44,686 bases of DNA, taken from the NCBI RefSeq assembly GCF_002115825.1, contig NZ_JFJZ01000040.1:1-44686 (forward strand), written 5' to 3'. Position 1 is the first letter of the stretch; every line of letters begins with the position of its first letter. The notes beneath the pieces are model-generated. The model made no database searches, had not been told where the DNA came from, and worked only from the letters and a program-made list of their open reading frames with translations. The position numbers were made by a program, and so were the translations under genes. Of this stretch, positions 15,994-24,851 are shown in pieces. The stretch is from Thalassospira sp. MCCC 1A01428. Its GTDB lineage: Bacteria; Pseudomonadota; Alphaproteobacteria; Rhodospirillales; Thalassospiraceae.

Positions 15994-17364
15994 ATGAAGG
16001 GTTTTTTGCAGCGTGTCTTTACGCGGCGCAAGGAAACGCCAATTTCCTACGAGGAAGCCAAGGATATGGCCGCCAGTTCGGCAGCCCATGTTCGCGGAAC
16101 CCTTGCGCAACGCCATGACACCCGACCGGAAATTTTATATTTTCTGGCAAATGACGCCGAGGCATCGGTTCGACGCCATGTCGCGGAAAACGAGGCAACA
16201 CCGGTTCAGGCGGACCTGCTGTTAACCGACGACAAGGACGATGATGTCCGCGGGACACTGGCACAAAAAATTGCCAATCTGTCGGACGGGTTAACACCGA
16301 ACGAAACAGATAAATTACGCCGCATGACCTATCAGGCGCTGGAAAAACTGGCGCGTGATCAGGCCATTCAGGTGCGGCAGGTTATTGCCGAAACACTGAA
16401 AGATCTGGTTCATGCCCCGCAACCGATTATTACCCAGCTTGCGCGCGATACGGAAACGGTTGTTTGTGGTCCAATCCTGCAATATTCGCCGGTCCTGACC
16501 GAACTTGACCTGCTTGAAATCATTGAAACTAATACGGCATCAGGTGCGCTCAGTTTTGTGTCGCAGCGCCGTAATCTAAGCGAACGTCTGTCAGACGCCA
16601 TTGCCGCCACCACCGATACCGACGCGATATCGCATTTGCTTGGCAACCGGTCTGCGCAAATTCGCGAGGAAACCCTCGATCAACTTATTGATCGTGCCCC
16701 CGATATTCAGCAATGGCACGAACCGCTGGTACAGCGCCCCGCCCTTGGTCCGTCTGCAGCGGGCAAACTGGCCCGATTTGTCGCCCAGAATCTGATATCG
16801 GTGCTGGAGCGACGCAAGGATTTAAAAGACGACCAGCTTGCCATGGTGCGCAAAGTGGTTGAACGCCGGATCGAATCCGGTGAATTCAGTGCCGCAGTAA
16901 ACCGTCAGGGAAAAGCTGACAAAAAAAGCAGCAAAAAGAACAATACTGACAAGGACAAAGCCGCAACACCAGACGACGAGGCCGCAGGCTCCAACGAAAC
17001 CGAAGCCTATCAGATGGCACTGGACCTGCATGCCAAAGGCAAGCTGACGGACGCCCGTATTTCAACGGCGATGACCGAAAATGATGTTAAGTTTGCCCGG
17101 GCGGCGCTTGCTGTGCGGGCAGGAATTCCGTCCGAGGCCGTGGCAAAAGTGTTAAACACCCATTCAGCCAAAGGGGTTGTTTCATTGGCGTGGAAGGCAG
17201 GCCTCCCTGCCGATCTGGCCGTGAAAATACAGGTCAAACTGGGCCATGTCCCCCCCGGACAGGCACTTAACCCACGTTCAGGCAATACTTATCCGCTAAG
17301 CGAGGATGACATGCTCTGGCAGCTTGAGTTTTTTACCGGCATGGCAACAGTTGGCGTGCGTTAA
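15994..17364 (+). CDS. DUF2336 repeat protein
   Basis: A 456-aa alpha-helical repeat protein with DUF2336 features: repeated HEAT-like units such as HVRGTLAQR, VRRHVAENEATP and DVRGTLAQKIA. A lysine-rich linker (about 305-335, KADKKSSKKNNTDKDK) separates a C-terminal helical part. Alphaproteobacterial DUF2336 proteins include Caulobacter MopJ, which affects motility and stress adaptation; here the function is inferred only by family. It is the last gene of the PAS-EAL/GGDEF operon, 12 bp downstream, and is followed by a strong hairpin. It could be an effector or scaffold for the c-di-GMP enzymes. Confidence 0.88.
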   Translation: MKGFLQRVFTRRKETPISYEEAKDMAASSAAHVRGTLAQRHDTRPEILYFLANDAEASVRRHVAENEATPVQADLLLTDDKDDDVRGTLAQKIANLSDGLTPNETDKLRRMTYQALEKLARDQAIQVRQVIAETLKDLVHAPQPIITQLARDTETVVCGPILQYSPVLTELDLLEIIETNTASGALSFVSQRRNLSERLSDAIAATTDTDAISHLLGNRSAQIREETLDQLIDRAPDIQQWHEPLVQRPALGPSAAGKLARFVAQNLISVLERRKDLKDDQLAMVRKVVERRIESGEFSAAVNRQGKADKKSSKKNNTDKDKAATPDDEAAGSNETEAYQMALDLHAKGKLTDARISTAMTENDVKFARAALAVRAGIPSEAVAKVLNTHSAKGVVSLAWKAGLPADLAVKIQVKLGHVPPGQALNPRSGNTYPLSEDDMLWQLEFFTGMATVGVR

Positions 17365-17387
17365 AACAACAAGCCACCAAATATTTA

Positions 17388-17420
17388 CAACAGGCGCCCC
17401 TGATATCGGGGCGCCTGTTG
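17388..17420 (+). terminator. hairpin after the c-di-GMP operon
   Basis: CAACAGGCGCCCC (17388-17400), 7-nt loop, GGGGCGCCTGTTG (17408-17420): a perfect 13-bp stem placed 24 bp after the DUF2336 stop. The downstream sequence is AT-rich (AATTATAA) but has no T-run, so termination is likely but not textbook. Confidence 0.65.
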
Positions 17421-17611
17421 AATTATAAGGAAATATCTGCCGTTAAAAACTGCGCTTAGCATCACCTTAGCACCATCCCTTGGCACCATCCCGCCCGCTA
17501 TCTTCTGCCCCTAACCGGTTAAAATTCCGGGCGCTTTGATCTTTCTGCATTCGCGTGTGCATCGGGCAAAACCCGCGCCCGTTCACTATTTTCTGCCAGC
17601 CAATATGGGCC

Positions 17612-18091
17612 TTAAATGGCCGGGCGCCGCATGGAAATATGGGGGATACCGTCTTCGTCAAACGGATCACCTTCTGTGACAAAGCCCAGGCCCTGATAAA
17701 ATCGTTCCAGATGTTGCTGGCCATTCAGGAACACCCCCAACCCCGAAAAATGTTTTTCACACGCCTGGATCGACTGCATCATAATAGCGCGACCAACACC
17801 CTGACCGCGCAAGGCCGATGCCGCAACCACCCGCCCAATTGCCGGGTCGCTTCCCTGCGCACTGTGATGCGGGTCAATACCGGCGGGCACAATTCGCGTT
17901 GCAGCCACCACCTTTTCATCAATCTGGCCCAAAACATGAAATGACAGCGGATCAAGGCCATCAATTTCGGGAAAAATGCAGTTTTGCTCGATAATAAAAA
18001 TTTGTTGGCGCAGCATCAGCAAATCATGCAACTGACGCAGTTCCAGGTCGTCAAAACGACCGTGCCACCAAACAATCTGTTCTGCTTTCAT
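17612..18091 (-). CDS. GNAT-family N-acetyltransferase, ElaA-like
   Basis: A 159-aa GNAT protein resembling ElaA. Family marks: LRQQIFIIEQNCIFPEIDGLD near the N-terminus, IGRVVAASALRGQGVGRAI (the acetyl-CoA pyrophosphate loop, RGQGVG), and FYQGLGF at the C-terminus. The acceptor substrate is unknown. GGAG lies about 10 bases before ATG 18091. It sits 15 bp downstream of the TusA-like gene and is probably co-transcribed with it. The ~190 bp after it toward the c-di-GMP operon hold only short direct repeats (around 17465-17500) and no gene I can support. Confidence 0.9.
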   Translation of the reverse strand: MKAEQIVWWHGRFDDLELRQLHDLLMLRQQIFIIEQNCIFPEIDGLDPLSFHVLGQIDEKVVAATRIVPAGIDPHHSAQGSDPAIGRVVAASALRGQGVGRAIMMQSIQACEKHFSGLGVFLNGQQHLERFYQGLGFVTEGDPFDEDGIPHISMRRPAI

Positions 18092-18106
18092 AGATATCAG
18101 GCTCCG

Positions 18107-18358
18107 TTAACTGGCGCGGTGTTCAATATGGTAAACAAACACATTGTCTTCCTGTAATGACGCCAGCAATACATTGCCCGTCATCTCGCAAAAAGACTTC
18201 ATATCTGCAACCGAACCCGGGTCGGTTGCCATTACTTTTATAACGCCGCCTATCGGAACATCACGTAATGCCTTTTTGGTTTTCAAAACCGGCATCGGAC
18301 ACATCAGGCCGCGTGCGTCCAAAACCAGGCTAAAAGGGTCCTGTGGCGAAACAGTCAT
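18107..18358 (-). CDS. TusA-family sulfur carrier protein
   Basis: An 83-aa TusA/SirA-like protein with the signature DARGLMCPMPVLKTKKAL; the cysteine of CPMP would carry the persulfide sulfur. TusA-type proteins deliver sulfur for tRNA thiolation, molybdopterin or sulfur oxidation. AAGGAAAA precedes ATG 18358. The divergent neighbour is a TauE/SafE permease, a pairing common among TusA/YeeD-type genes, which favours a role in handling imported or exported sulfur compounds rather than housekeeping tRNA thiolation. No residue typical of the family is missing. Confidence 0.9.
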   Translation of the reverse strand: MTVSPQDPFSLVLDARGLMCPMPVLKTKKALRDVPIGGVIKVMATDPGSVADMKSFCEMTGNVLLASLQEDNVFVYHIEHRAS

Positions 18359-18491
18359 GGCTTTTCCTTCATATTTTTCATCATCCGGCCGTTCAATTGG
18401 TCCCTGCGATGATTTGGCGATTGTTGCATTTGCACAATATGTTAGACTGGCCTTAAATAATCAATCAAACGCTCACGCCTGTGCTGCCGCA

Positions 18492-19415
18492 ATGCAAATC
18501 TATCTGCCTATCGCCGAGATGTCGGTAAATGTACTGCTTATTTTAGGTCTTGGCGGCGGCGTCGGATTTGTGTCCGGATTGTTCGGCGTTGGTGGTGGAT
18601 TTCTGATCACACCGCTTTTGATCTTTTTTGGCATTCCTCCTGCGGTTTCAGTTGCGACTGCCGCCAATCAAATTGTTGCGTCTTCATTGTCGGGTGTCAT
18701 CGTCCATTGGCGGCGTGGCAATGTTGATGTCAAAATGGGTTTGGTATTGCTGGTCGGTGGTCTTGCCGGGTCATCGTCCGGGGTGGGGATTTTTGCCTGG
18801 CTACGGTCGCTGGGGCAAATCGATCTGGTTATTTCGCTATGCTATGTGGTGTTTCTGGGCACCATTGGCGGCATGATGATGATCGAGGCATCGCGCGCCA
18901 TTTTCCGCACCCGCCGCAAAATCGGCACCGTCCGGCGCAGCAAAAAACATCAACACGGTTTTTTGCATCGTCTGCCGCTTAAGGTCCGGTTTTATCGTTC
19001 CGGCCTTTATGTCAGCGCGCTTTTACCCCTTCTGGTCGGGTTTCTGGTTGGTTTGCTGACGGCCTTAATGGGGGTTGGCGGCGGTTTTGTCATGGTTCCG
19101 GCCATGATTTACATTCTGGGTATGCCAACCAGCGTGGTTATCGGCACTTCCCTGTTTCAAATCATTTTCGTTTCAGCCAACGTTACCATCCTGCAATCGA
19201 TCCAGACCCACACCGTGGATGTGGCCCTGGCATTGTTGCTGGTGTCGGGCGCGGTTGTTGGTGCGCAGTTCGGGGCGCGGTTTGGTGCCAAAATCAAGGC
19301 TGAATATCTTCGTGCCGGTTTGGCCGCCCTTGTTCTGGCCGTGTGTATCAAGCTGGCACTCGACCTCGTCATCACCCCGAACGATCTGTTCTCTGTTGCG
19401 CCGGGGAATTTGTGA
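18492..19415 (+). CDS. TauE/SafE-family sulfur-compound permease
   Basis: A 308-aa polytopic membrane protein with about eight helices in two halves, each beginning with the glycine-rich family motif: GGGVGFVSGLFGVGGGF and GLLTALMGVGGGFVMVP. Members transport sulfite, sulfoacetate, taurine products or thiosulfate. The MQIYLPIAEMSVN start is typical for the alphaproteobacterial subgroup and is preferred, although no Shine-Dalgarno sequence is visible; the frame is open back to 18144 only because it runs antisense to the tusA-like gene. The stop overlaps the ATG of the TIGR02186-like gene by one base (TGATG). Confidence 0.92.
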   Translation: MQIYLPIAEMSVNVLLILGLGGGVGFVSGLFGVGGGFLITPLLIFFGIPPAVSVATAANQIVASSLSGVIVHWRRGNVDVKMGLVLLVGGLAGSSSGVGIFAWLRSLGQIDLVISLCYVVFLGTIGGMMMIEASRAIFRTRRKIGTVRRSKKHQHGFLHRLPLKVRFYRSGLYVSALLPLLVGFLVGLLTALMGVGGGFVMVPAMIYILGMPTSVVIGTSLFQIIFVSANVTILQSIQTHTVDVALALLLVSGAVVGAQFGARFGAKIKAEYLRAGLAALVLAVCIKLALDLVITPNDLFSVAPGNL

Positions 19416-20254
19416 TGGTGGCATCGGCTATGGCTTCGCTTGTCGCAATTGTTTGTCGCGCGCAGGCCGCTCGACACAATCCTGTACAGCGCCAAAAATC
19501 GAGCCATATTTACCTGTCTTTTGCCCTGTTCACCGCCCTGCTTTGCACAGCACTGGTGACAATAAAACCTGCCAAAGCCGACCCTTTGGTCGTTGATCTG
19601 TCAAACCACCTGGTGGCGATCAGCACGGGTTTTACCGGCACCGATGTTTTGCTTTTTGGGGCGATTGAAAACAAGGGCGATGTTGTAATTACCGTTCGCG
19701 GCCCCGAACGCGACATGATTGTTCGCCGCAAGGAACGCAAGGCAGGCATCTGGATCAACACCAAAAGTGCTTATGTTCGTAATGTCCCTACATATTACGC
19801 CACAGCGGCCAGCCGCCCGATCGAGCTGATCGCCAATGACCGGCTGTTTGCGTCCTATCATATCGGGCTACAAAACCAGCGATTTGTCACCACGATGAAC
19901 GGCGACGATACAGATGACAGCCTGTATCGCGATGCCTTGCTGCGCAATATGGAATATGTCGGCCTGTTTAACGACAAGCCCGCAAAAATTAGTTTTCTAT
20001 CCAATCAGCTTTTTCGTACCGATGTTCATTTTCCGGCCAACACCCCAACCGGTACCTACGTGATTGATGTTTATTTGATCCGTGACGGGCGCATTGCCAG
20101 CATCAAAAGTACACCGCTTGTCGTTTCCAAAACCGGCGTCAGTGCCGATGTTTATGACTTTGCCCATCGCTATTCTGCGCTTTACGGCATTATCGCCGTC
20201 ATCATTGCAGGGATCGCCGGTTGGGTTGCAAGTGTTCTGTTTCGCAAAAATTAA
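19415..20254 (+). CDS. TIGR02186-like membrane-anchored protein
   Basis: A 279-aa protein with an N-terminal hydrophobic segment and signal-like KPAKA site, a periplasmic all-beta region beginning DPLVVDLSNHLVAISTGFTG and including VVITVRGPERDMIVRRKE, and a C-terminal transmembrane helix (IIAVIIAGIAGWVASVLF). This matches the alphaproteobacterial TIGR02186 family, which regularly follows a TauE/SafE gene; its function is not known. The start at 19415 is coupled to the permease stop, with GGGGAA upstream; longer in-frame starts run inside the permease gene. Likely a periplasmic partner of the permease. Confidence 0.87.
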   Translation: MVASAMASLVAIVCRAQAARHNPVQRQKSSHIYLSFALFTALLCTALVTIKPAKADPLVVDLSNHLVAISTGFTGTDVLLFGAIENKGDVVITVRGPERDMIVRRKERKAGIWINTKSAYVRNVPTYYATAASRPIELIANDRLFASYHIGLQNQRFVTTMNGDDTDDSLYRDALLRNMEYVGLFNDKPAKISFLSNQLFRTDVHFPANTPTGTYVIDVYLIRDGRIASIKSTPLVVSKTGVSADVYDFAHRYSALYGIIAVIIAGIAGWVASVLFRKN

Positions 20255-20508
20255 CCCTCCCCGCCCCTTATTTTCCTATGCAATGCCACTGTAAAACTGG
20301 CCCGGTTTTCCCTACGACATGCTGCGGATTAATGCTGTCAAGCTGGCGTGCCGCAAATTTATTGCATGCAGCCATGCAGCAAACCGGCTAAAAATAGCTT
20401 GGATAATCGCCCTTTGATGCGGCACAATTTCAAAAAACATGGTGCCACCGCAGTCTGTGTTGAGGCGACACCGAACCCCACTGTAAAATCATCACAGGGC
20501 AGGAACCG

Positions 20509-21009
20509 ATGAACTCCAACCAAGATGATCGAGAATTACTAAGTTCGAACAACCGAACATTTTTGGTAGTTGTCGATGACAGCGATGAAATGACCAAGGC
20601 ATTGCGATATGCCTGTCGCCGCGCACAACATACCGGCGGACGGGTGGCTTTGCTTAGCGTTATCGAACCGGCAGAATTTCAGCACTGGATGGCCGTTGGT
20701 GATTTGATGCAGGAAGAAGCCCGCGAAAACGCCGAAAACCGGATCAATGATCTGGCAGGTTATGTGCATGAACAGACCGGCTTCATGCCATTGTTGTTCA
20801 TTCGCGAAGGCCGCATCAAGGATGAACTTCTGAGTGTGCTGGAAGAAGAACAGATTTCAATTCTGGTTCTGGCTGCCAGCGCCAATAATGAAGGCCCGGG
20901 CCCCCTGATTACGGCCCTGACCAAAAGCGATGTTGTCGGCCAGCTTCGTTTACCCCTGACCATCGTACCGGCAGCGCTGTCCGATGCGGATATTGATGCG
21001 CTAAGCTAG
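20509..21009 (+). CDS. universal stress protein (UspA family)
   Basis: A 166-aa single Usp domain beginning at FLVVVDDSDEMTKALRYACR and ending LRLPLTIVPA. The usual ATP-binding pattern G-2x-G-9x-G(S/T) is not clearly present near ASANNEGPGPL, so it may belong to the non-nucleotide-binding subset. AGGAA precedes ATG 20509. It stands alone, with 254 bp of upstream sequence holding TGCATGCAGCCATGCAGCA-like repeats near 20367-20385 and no gene, and is followed by a hairpin at 21058-21087. Confidence 0.9.
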   Translation: MNSNQDDRELLSSNNRTFLVVVDDSDEMTKALRYACRRAQHTGGRVALLSVIEPAEFQHWMAVGDLMQEEARENAENRINDLAGYVHEQTGFMPLLFIREGRIKDELLSVLEEEQISILVLAASANNEGPGPLITALTKSDVVGQLRLPLTIVPAALSDADIDALS

Positions 21010-21057
21010 GGCTGAACGACCAATTTTGCCCGCTATCAATATCGAACCCGACTTTCA

Positions 21058-21087
21058 AAACGGCCTGACAAATTGTTCAGGCCGTTT
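21058..21087. terminator. bidirectional terminator between usp and the TPR/GT41 gene
   Basis: AAACGGCCTGA (21058-21068), 8-nt loop, TCAGGCCGTTT (21077-21087). On the minus strand it is followed by TTTT and the stem contains the stop codon of the TPR/GT41 gene. On the plus strand it lies about 50 bp past the usp stop. Confidence 0.75.
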
Positions 21088-23530
21088 GCTGTTCAAGAAA
21101 ATCCATATAGGCGACAAAAGATTCCTTTTGCCCAAACAAAACATGCGACCGGGTACGAATGGCTTGCGCAATAACCGACCGGCGGCGTTTATCGGTCGCC
21201 AGTGTCAAAGCTGTTTCAACATAATCCGCCGAATTATAGGCAACACAATCAAACACCGAAATTTGCCGGTAACAAGTGTGGCTGCGGCGTGTTCTGGCTT
21301 CTTTGCCTGGCAAGGTTACCAACGGCACACCCAGGCCAAGGCAATCAAACCCCAGCATGGCATCGTTCCAGGCCGGACTTTCCAGCACCACATCAACCGC
21401 GCCAAGCAATGACAGCATTTCGGCACGGTTTCGCACATTCACAAACCGCATCCGTCCGGCAACATCACCATGATTAACGGCAAACCGCCGCCCCCATGCG
21501 GCGTCCCATGTGTCACGTTCCGGCGCAATCAGCAACAATTCGGCGGTTTCATCAAGACGCAAGATCTCGGCAATCAGCGGGTCAAAATCGGCACTTAACA
21601 CATCAAGTGGCTGCGGGCACAAATAACTGTTGCGATCTTCATCTATCCGCCACTGGCGCTGTAAATCCCGCATTGACTGTTCGGGTACAGACGGACATTC
21701 CCCGTTCACAAACAGGCCCGGCAAACGCACCAGCTTTTCGGTATAGCGCCCTTCGCCACCAGCGGCTTCCCAGTCATCGGCGACAAAATGAAAATCCATA
21801 TTCGATAAACCGGTCGTTGCGGCAATACCACCGCCCGCCACCTGTATCGGTGCCAAACGCCAGCTTGCCAGCAACATGGTATAGGCGTCGGCTTGCGCAT
21901 CAACATAATGCAGCACATCAAATTCCAGCCCGGCAATTACCCCGGCGGAATGTTTCGGGTCCAGCGGCAGGCGCACCACCAGATCGGCATTAACATCAAT
22001 GCGCGATGTAATGTCATCCTCGCCCAGCGGCGGGCGCACCACGGTAATGTCAAACCGGTCACGGTCCAGCGCGCTGACAAACCCCGCAATCCAGCGACCA
22101 ATACCGTTATTGCACATATTGGCTGAAACAATACCCAGCCGCACCTTGCGCCCCTGCGTGGAAACCGCGTCTCGCACCACAGGAATATCGGCATCTGCCG
22201 CCAGTTGTTCCCAATAACGGCCCACAGCCATTAATTGCTCATCCCCGTGCGGGCGCAATGCCGCCCGCCAAACCGGCGGAAACCGGGTCAGTGTCATGGG
22301 GTCGATACGGCCGGGTGCAGTCTGAGTACCATTTTCTTCGTCCGATAAAATGGCATCTTCAACAATATCGCGAACGACCTCGTCATTTTGCGCATTGATA
22401 TCAACTGGCACCGGCGAAAACAGCAACCGCCTGGCGGTGCGAAACAGGGTCGCGTCATCGCCATTGCGAATTTTACGGTCAATGGTTTTTTGTAAAACCT
22501 CGTGCGCCATCGCGGCGTCCGTCTGTTCGGAAAGTTCAACAGCCAGGCGAAACACGGCATCATCACCGCCGCCAGCCCCAATCGCCGCGCCAAACCGTTC
22601 AACTGCTTCATTATGGCGGCCCGAAAGACTTAACCCCTCGCCCATCATCAGCAACAATTCGGGATCATCGGGATAACGACGCACCAGTGGCTCAAGCGAG
22701 GCAATGGCCTCGCTGCCCTGGCCTGTCCGCAAATTAAGCAAAGCCAATGTGCGGCGTGCGCCTTCAGCATCGGGGTCCAATGCCAGCACCTGACGCAAAC
22801 AATGTAACGCCCCGACAAACTGACCCAGACGAAACAGCGCCTCGCCATATGCCGTAAGGGCGGTCTTGTGTCCGGGCGATAGCCGCAAGGCCCGCATCAA
22901 CGGATCACTGGCAGAAACGGTCCGCCCCTGATCAAGCAGAATTTGCCCTAACAGCACCAGTGCCATCACCATATCCTCGCGGATCGACAACGCATGTCGG
23001 CAGGCAGCTTCGGCCCCTTCCAGATCGCCGCTGTCGCGCAGACTGGCAGCATAATTTGCATTAATATCGGCGCTGTCGGGCGCCTGGTTCAGGGCAATCT
23101 GGTAATTTTCGCGGGCTTGATCCAAATCGCCAAGATCACGATAGGTATTGGCAAGGTTGCAATACAACGCCGGAGAATCGGGGCATAAGCGAATCGCCCG
23201 TTTAAACGCACCGACAGCATCGCGATTTTTACCTGCCGCTTTAAGCGCACGGGCATGGTCATGCTGAATTTCGGCATTGCTGGCATCGGCAATTGCCGCG
23301 CGGCCCATGCGTTCGGCAGCAATGTCAAACCGGCCCTGCTTTAATGCAACCAAACCCGCAAGATGCATGGGTTCAACCGCTTGCGGGTAAGCAAGCGTCA
23401 GCATGCGGCAGGCATCTTCGGCCTCCGCAAAATGACCGGCCTCGAACAAATCAAGTGCCGAATAAAACATCTCGCCCAGGTCAGACAATGAATTTTCAAC
23501 CATTCGATCAGAACGCACATTTATATTCAT
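21077..23530 (-). CDS. TPR protein with degenerate GT41 (OGT/SPINDLY-like) domain
   Basis: About 817 aa. TPR-like helical repeats fill about residues 15-340 (for example NLANTYRDLGDLDQARENYQ). The C-terminal half resembles bacterial GT41 O-GlcNAc transferases: KVRLGIVSANMCNNGIGRWI, DVLHYVDAQADAYTMLLASW, IAATTGLSNMDFHFVADDW, SYLCPQPLDVLSADFDPL, DVVLESPAWNDAMLGFDCLG. The histidine expected in the D-x-x-GHT segment is replaced (VDAQADA), and the lysine expected in the SLFKLHPDFD-like segment is missing (PLDVLSADFD). Sugar transfer is therefore doubtful or altered. Start is uncertain: ATG 23530 or 23503, neither with a good ribosome site; the frame opens at a TTG at 23584. Bacterial relatives often glycosylate flagellin or envelope proteins. 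Confidence 0.82.
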   Translation of the reverse strand: MNINVRSDRMVENSLSDLGEMFYSALDLFEAGHFAEAEDACRMLTLAYPQAVEPMHLAGLVALKQGRFDIAAERMGRAAIADASNAEIQHDHARALKAAGKNRDAVGAFKRAIRLCPDSPALYCNLANTYRDLGDLDQARENYQIALNQAPDSADINANYAASLRDSGDLEGAEAACRHALSIREDMVMALVLLGQILLDQGRTVSASDPLMRALRLSPGHKTALTAYGEALFRLGQFVGALHCLRQVLALDPDAEGARRTLALLNLRTGQGSEAIASLEPLVRRYPDDPELLLMMGEGLSLSGRHNEAVERFGAAIGAGGGDDAVFRLAVELSEQTDAAMAHEVLQKTIDRKIRNGDDATLFRTARRLLFSPVPVDINAQNDEVVRDIVEDAILSDEENGTQTAPGRIDPMTLTRFPPVWRAALRPHGDEQLMAVGRYWEQLAADADIPVVRDAVSTQGRKVRLGIVSANMCNNGIGRWIAGFVSALDRDRFDITVVRPPLGEDDITSRIDVNADLVVRLPLDPKHSAGVIAGLEFDVLHYVDAQADAYTMLLASWRLAPIQVAGGGIAATTGLSNMDFHFVADDWEAAGGEGRYTEKLVRLPGLFVNGECPSVPEQSMRDLQRQWRIDEDRNSYLCPQPLDVLSADFDPLIAEILRLDETAELLLIAPERDTWDAAWGRRFAVNHGDVAGRMRFVNVRNRAEMLSLLGAVDVVLESPAWNDAMLGFDCLGLGVPLVTLPGKEARTRRSHTCYRQISVFDCVAYNSADYVETALTLATDKRRRSVIAQAIRTRSHVLFGQKESFVAYMDFLEQQTA

Positions 23531-23606
23531 GCGCGAACAATAACGACCAAGCGTTAACAAACCACGCAATTCAGTTGCGAACAATCAAACAGATCATCGA
23601 TGTCGG

Positions 23607-23647
23607 GATCAATGATACATTCTGAATTATTTCAAGATGCATTGATC
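23607..23647. promoter_or_regulatory. dyad GATCAATG-N25-CATTGATC
   Basis: Perfect 8-bp arms at 23607-23614 and 23640-23647, between the end of the binding-protein gene and the TPR/GT41 start, on the promoter side of the latter. It could be an operator. No T-run is next to it, so a terminator is less likely. Confidence 0.3.
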
Positions 23648-23705
23648 ATAGCCGAGCCACCCGCCCGCAAATAATCGACAGAAATAACCCGGCGATATAA
23701 GACGA

Positions 23706-24629
23706 TTAATAAAACCGGTTTTTTGCGACAATCCCCTTATCAGCATTTAATATTTTCCAGTCACGTGTGCTGGCATTAACCAGCCCCCCCTGATGAAGGC
23801 ACCGGGAAAGCAGCCCGTTTTCGCGAATTTTCATCAACCCCGAATTAAGGGTCTGAATAATTTCTTCGGCCCGGGGCGACTGGCGCGATACCATAAAATG
23901 TTGCGCATTTGGCATCGCCACTTTCAAGCCCGGCACCGGCAGCAACCTGCCGCCTTCAAATTCGCGCATCATGTCGGAACGTGGTGAAAATTCCAGCAAC
24001 GTAAAATCAGCCCGGCCCTGTGCAATCAAATGATACATCTGTCCGGTTGTGCTCACCGGGTACAAACTGGCAAGGTTCATTTCCGTCAAAACCATCCAGT
24101 CCAGCCGCCAATGCGGGTTACTTACCGCAGTTAACCTGCGAATATCGTCAAGGTCGCGAGCCTTTTGCAAATTTGAATTATCCGGCAGGCCATATATGCC
24201 TTTAAACAGTTCGCCAGCCTCAATAAAAGCATCACTTTTCAACACACTGTCATTGCCAGCTATGTTAAAATCCCAGTCGGCTTTAACTGTTGCAACGCCA
24301 TCTGCTACCATCAGGCGGCTGCGGGCGGAGTTTGGCGAATCAATTCCGACCACATTCACATCCATCCCGCCTGCTTTCAGGGTTTCGCGCAACAAAACAT
24401 AATTGGTCAGCGAAGTGTTGTTGTAATTTGGCCCGTTGCAACGGTCGCAAAAATCGCTCGATTGCGGGTCATCATAACATTTTTGCACACCGGACAGGTC
24501 AATGGACCGCACAGGCATTATCACCGGCGGGTCGGCGTAACCGGCCACGGGCAGGCCAACAACCACAACAAACAGCACCACGGCGACCGCGCGGATCAGG
24601 CTGTTATGTAACATGTGCCAAAACTGCAT
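23706..24629 (-). CDS. periplasmic solute-binding-like protein (type 2 fold)
   Basis: A 307-aa secreted protein: signal peptide (hydrophobic core AVAVVLFVVVVGLPVAG, cleavage near GYA-DPP), then a type 2 periplasmic-binding fold of the family-3 ABC/diguanylate-receptor kind (LMVADGVATVKADWDF, LIAQGRADFTLLEFSP, MPNAQHFMVSR). A cysteine-rich N-terminal stretch (QKCYDDPQSSDFCDRC) plus CL near the C-terminus is unusual and may form disulfides. No ABC permease or ATPase is adjacent, so it may be a stand-alone sensor or chaperone domain rather than a transporter part. AGGGGCGG precedes ATG 24629. The 222 bp upstream hold no gene. Confidence 0.75.
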   Translation of the reverse strand: MQFWHMLHNSLIRAVAVVLFVVVVGLPVAGYADPPVIMPVRSIDLSGVQKCYDDPQSSDFCDRCNGPNYNNTSLTNYVLLRETLKAGGMDVNVVGIDSPNSARSRLMVADGVATVKADWDFNIAGNDSVLKSDAFIEAGELFKGIYGLPDNSNLQKARDLDDIRRLTAVSNPHWRLDWMVLTEMNLASLYPVSTTGQMYHLIAQGRADFTLLEFSPRSDMMREFEGGRLLPVPGLKVAMPNAQHFMVSRQSPRAEEIIQTLNSGLMKIRENGLLSRCLHQGGLVNASTRDWKILNADKGIVAKNRFY

Positions 24630-24851
24630 TTGCCGCCCCTGCGCCAGGAACCTGAACAGAACCTTGATGGTTTATATCGGGTTTTGCCCGGCCATCTTCA
24701 ACATGGCGCTGCCTTTATCCTTATCCGGTGTCAATAATACCAAACAAACAGCTGTCAAATAAGGCAAAATCCTGCGCAGCCCTGCCTGGACAATGACAAT
24801 GGCAAAATAGCGAAACCACAATCACCTTCCATCAAATGCCGGGCCACACAT

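Noticed and set aside
17465..17500. Repeated CACCATCCC units as a possible CRISPR or satellite
   Set aside because: Only two short imperfect copies, no regular spacer, no cas genes anywhere in the window.
18144..18491. 116-codon extension of the TauE/SafE permease
   Set aside because: Runs antisense through the tusA-like gene; the family begins at MQIYLPIAEMSVN.
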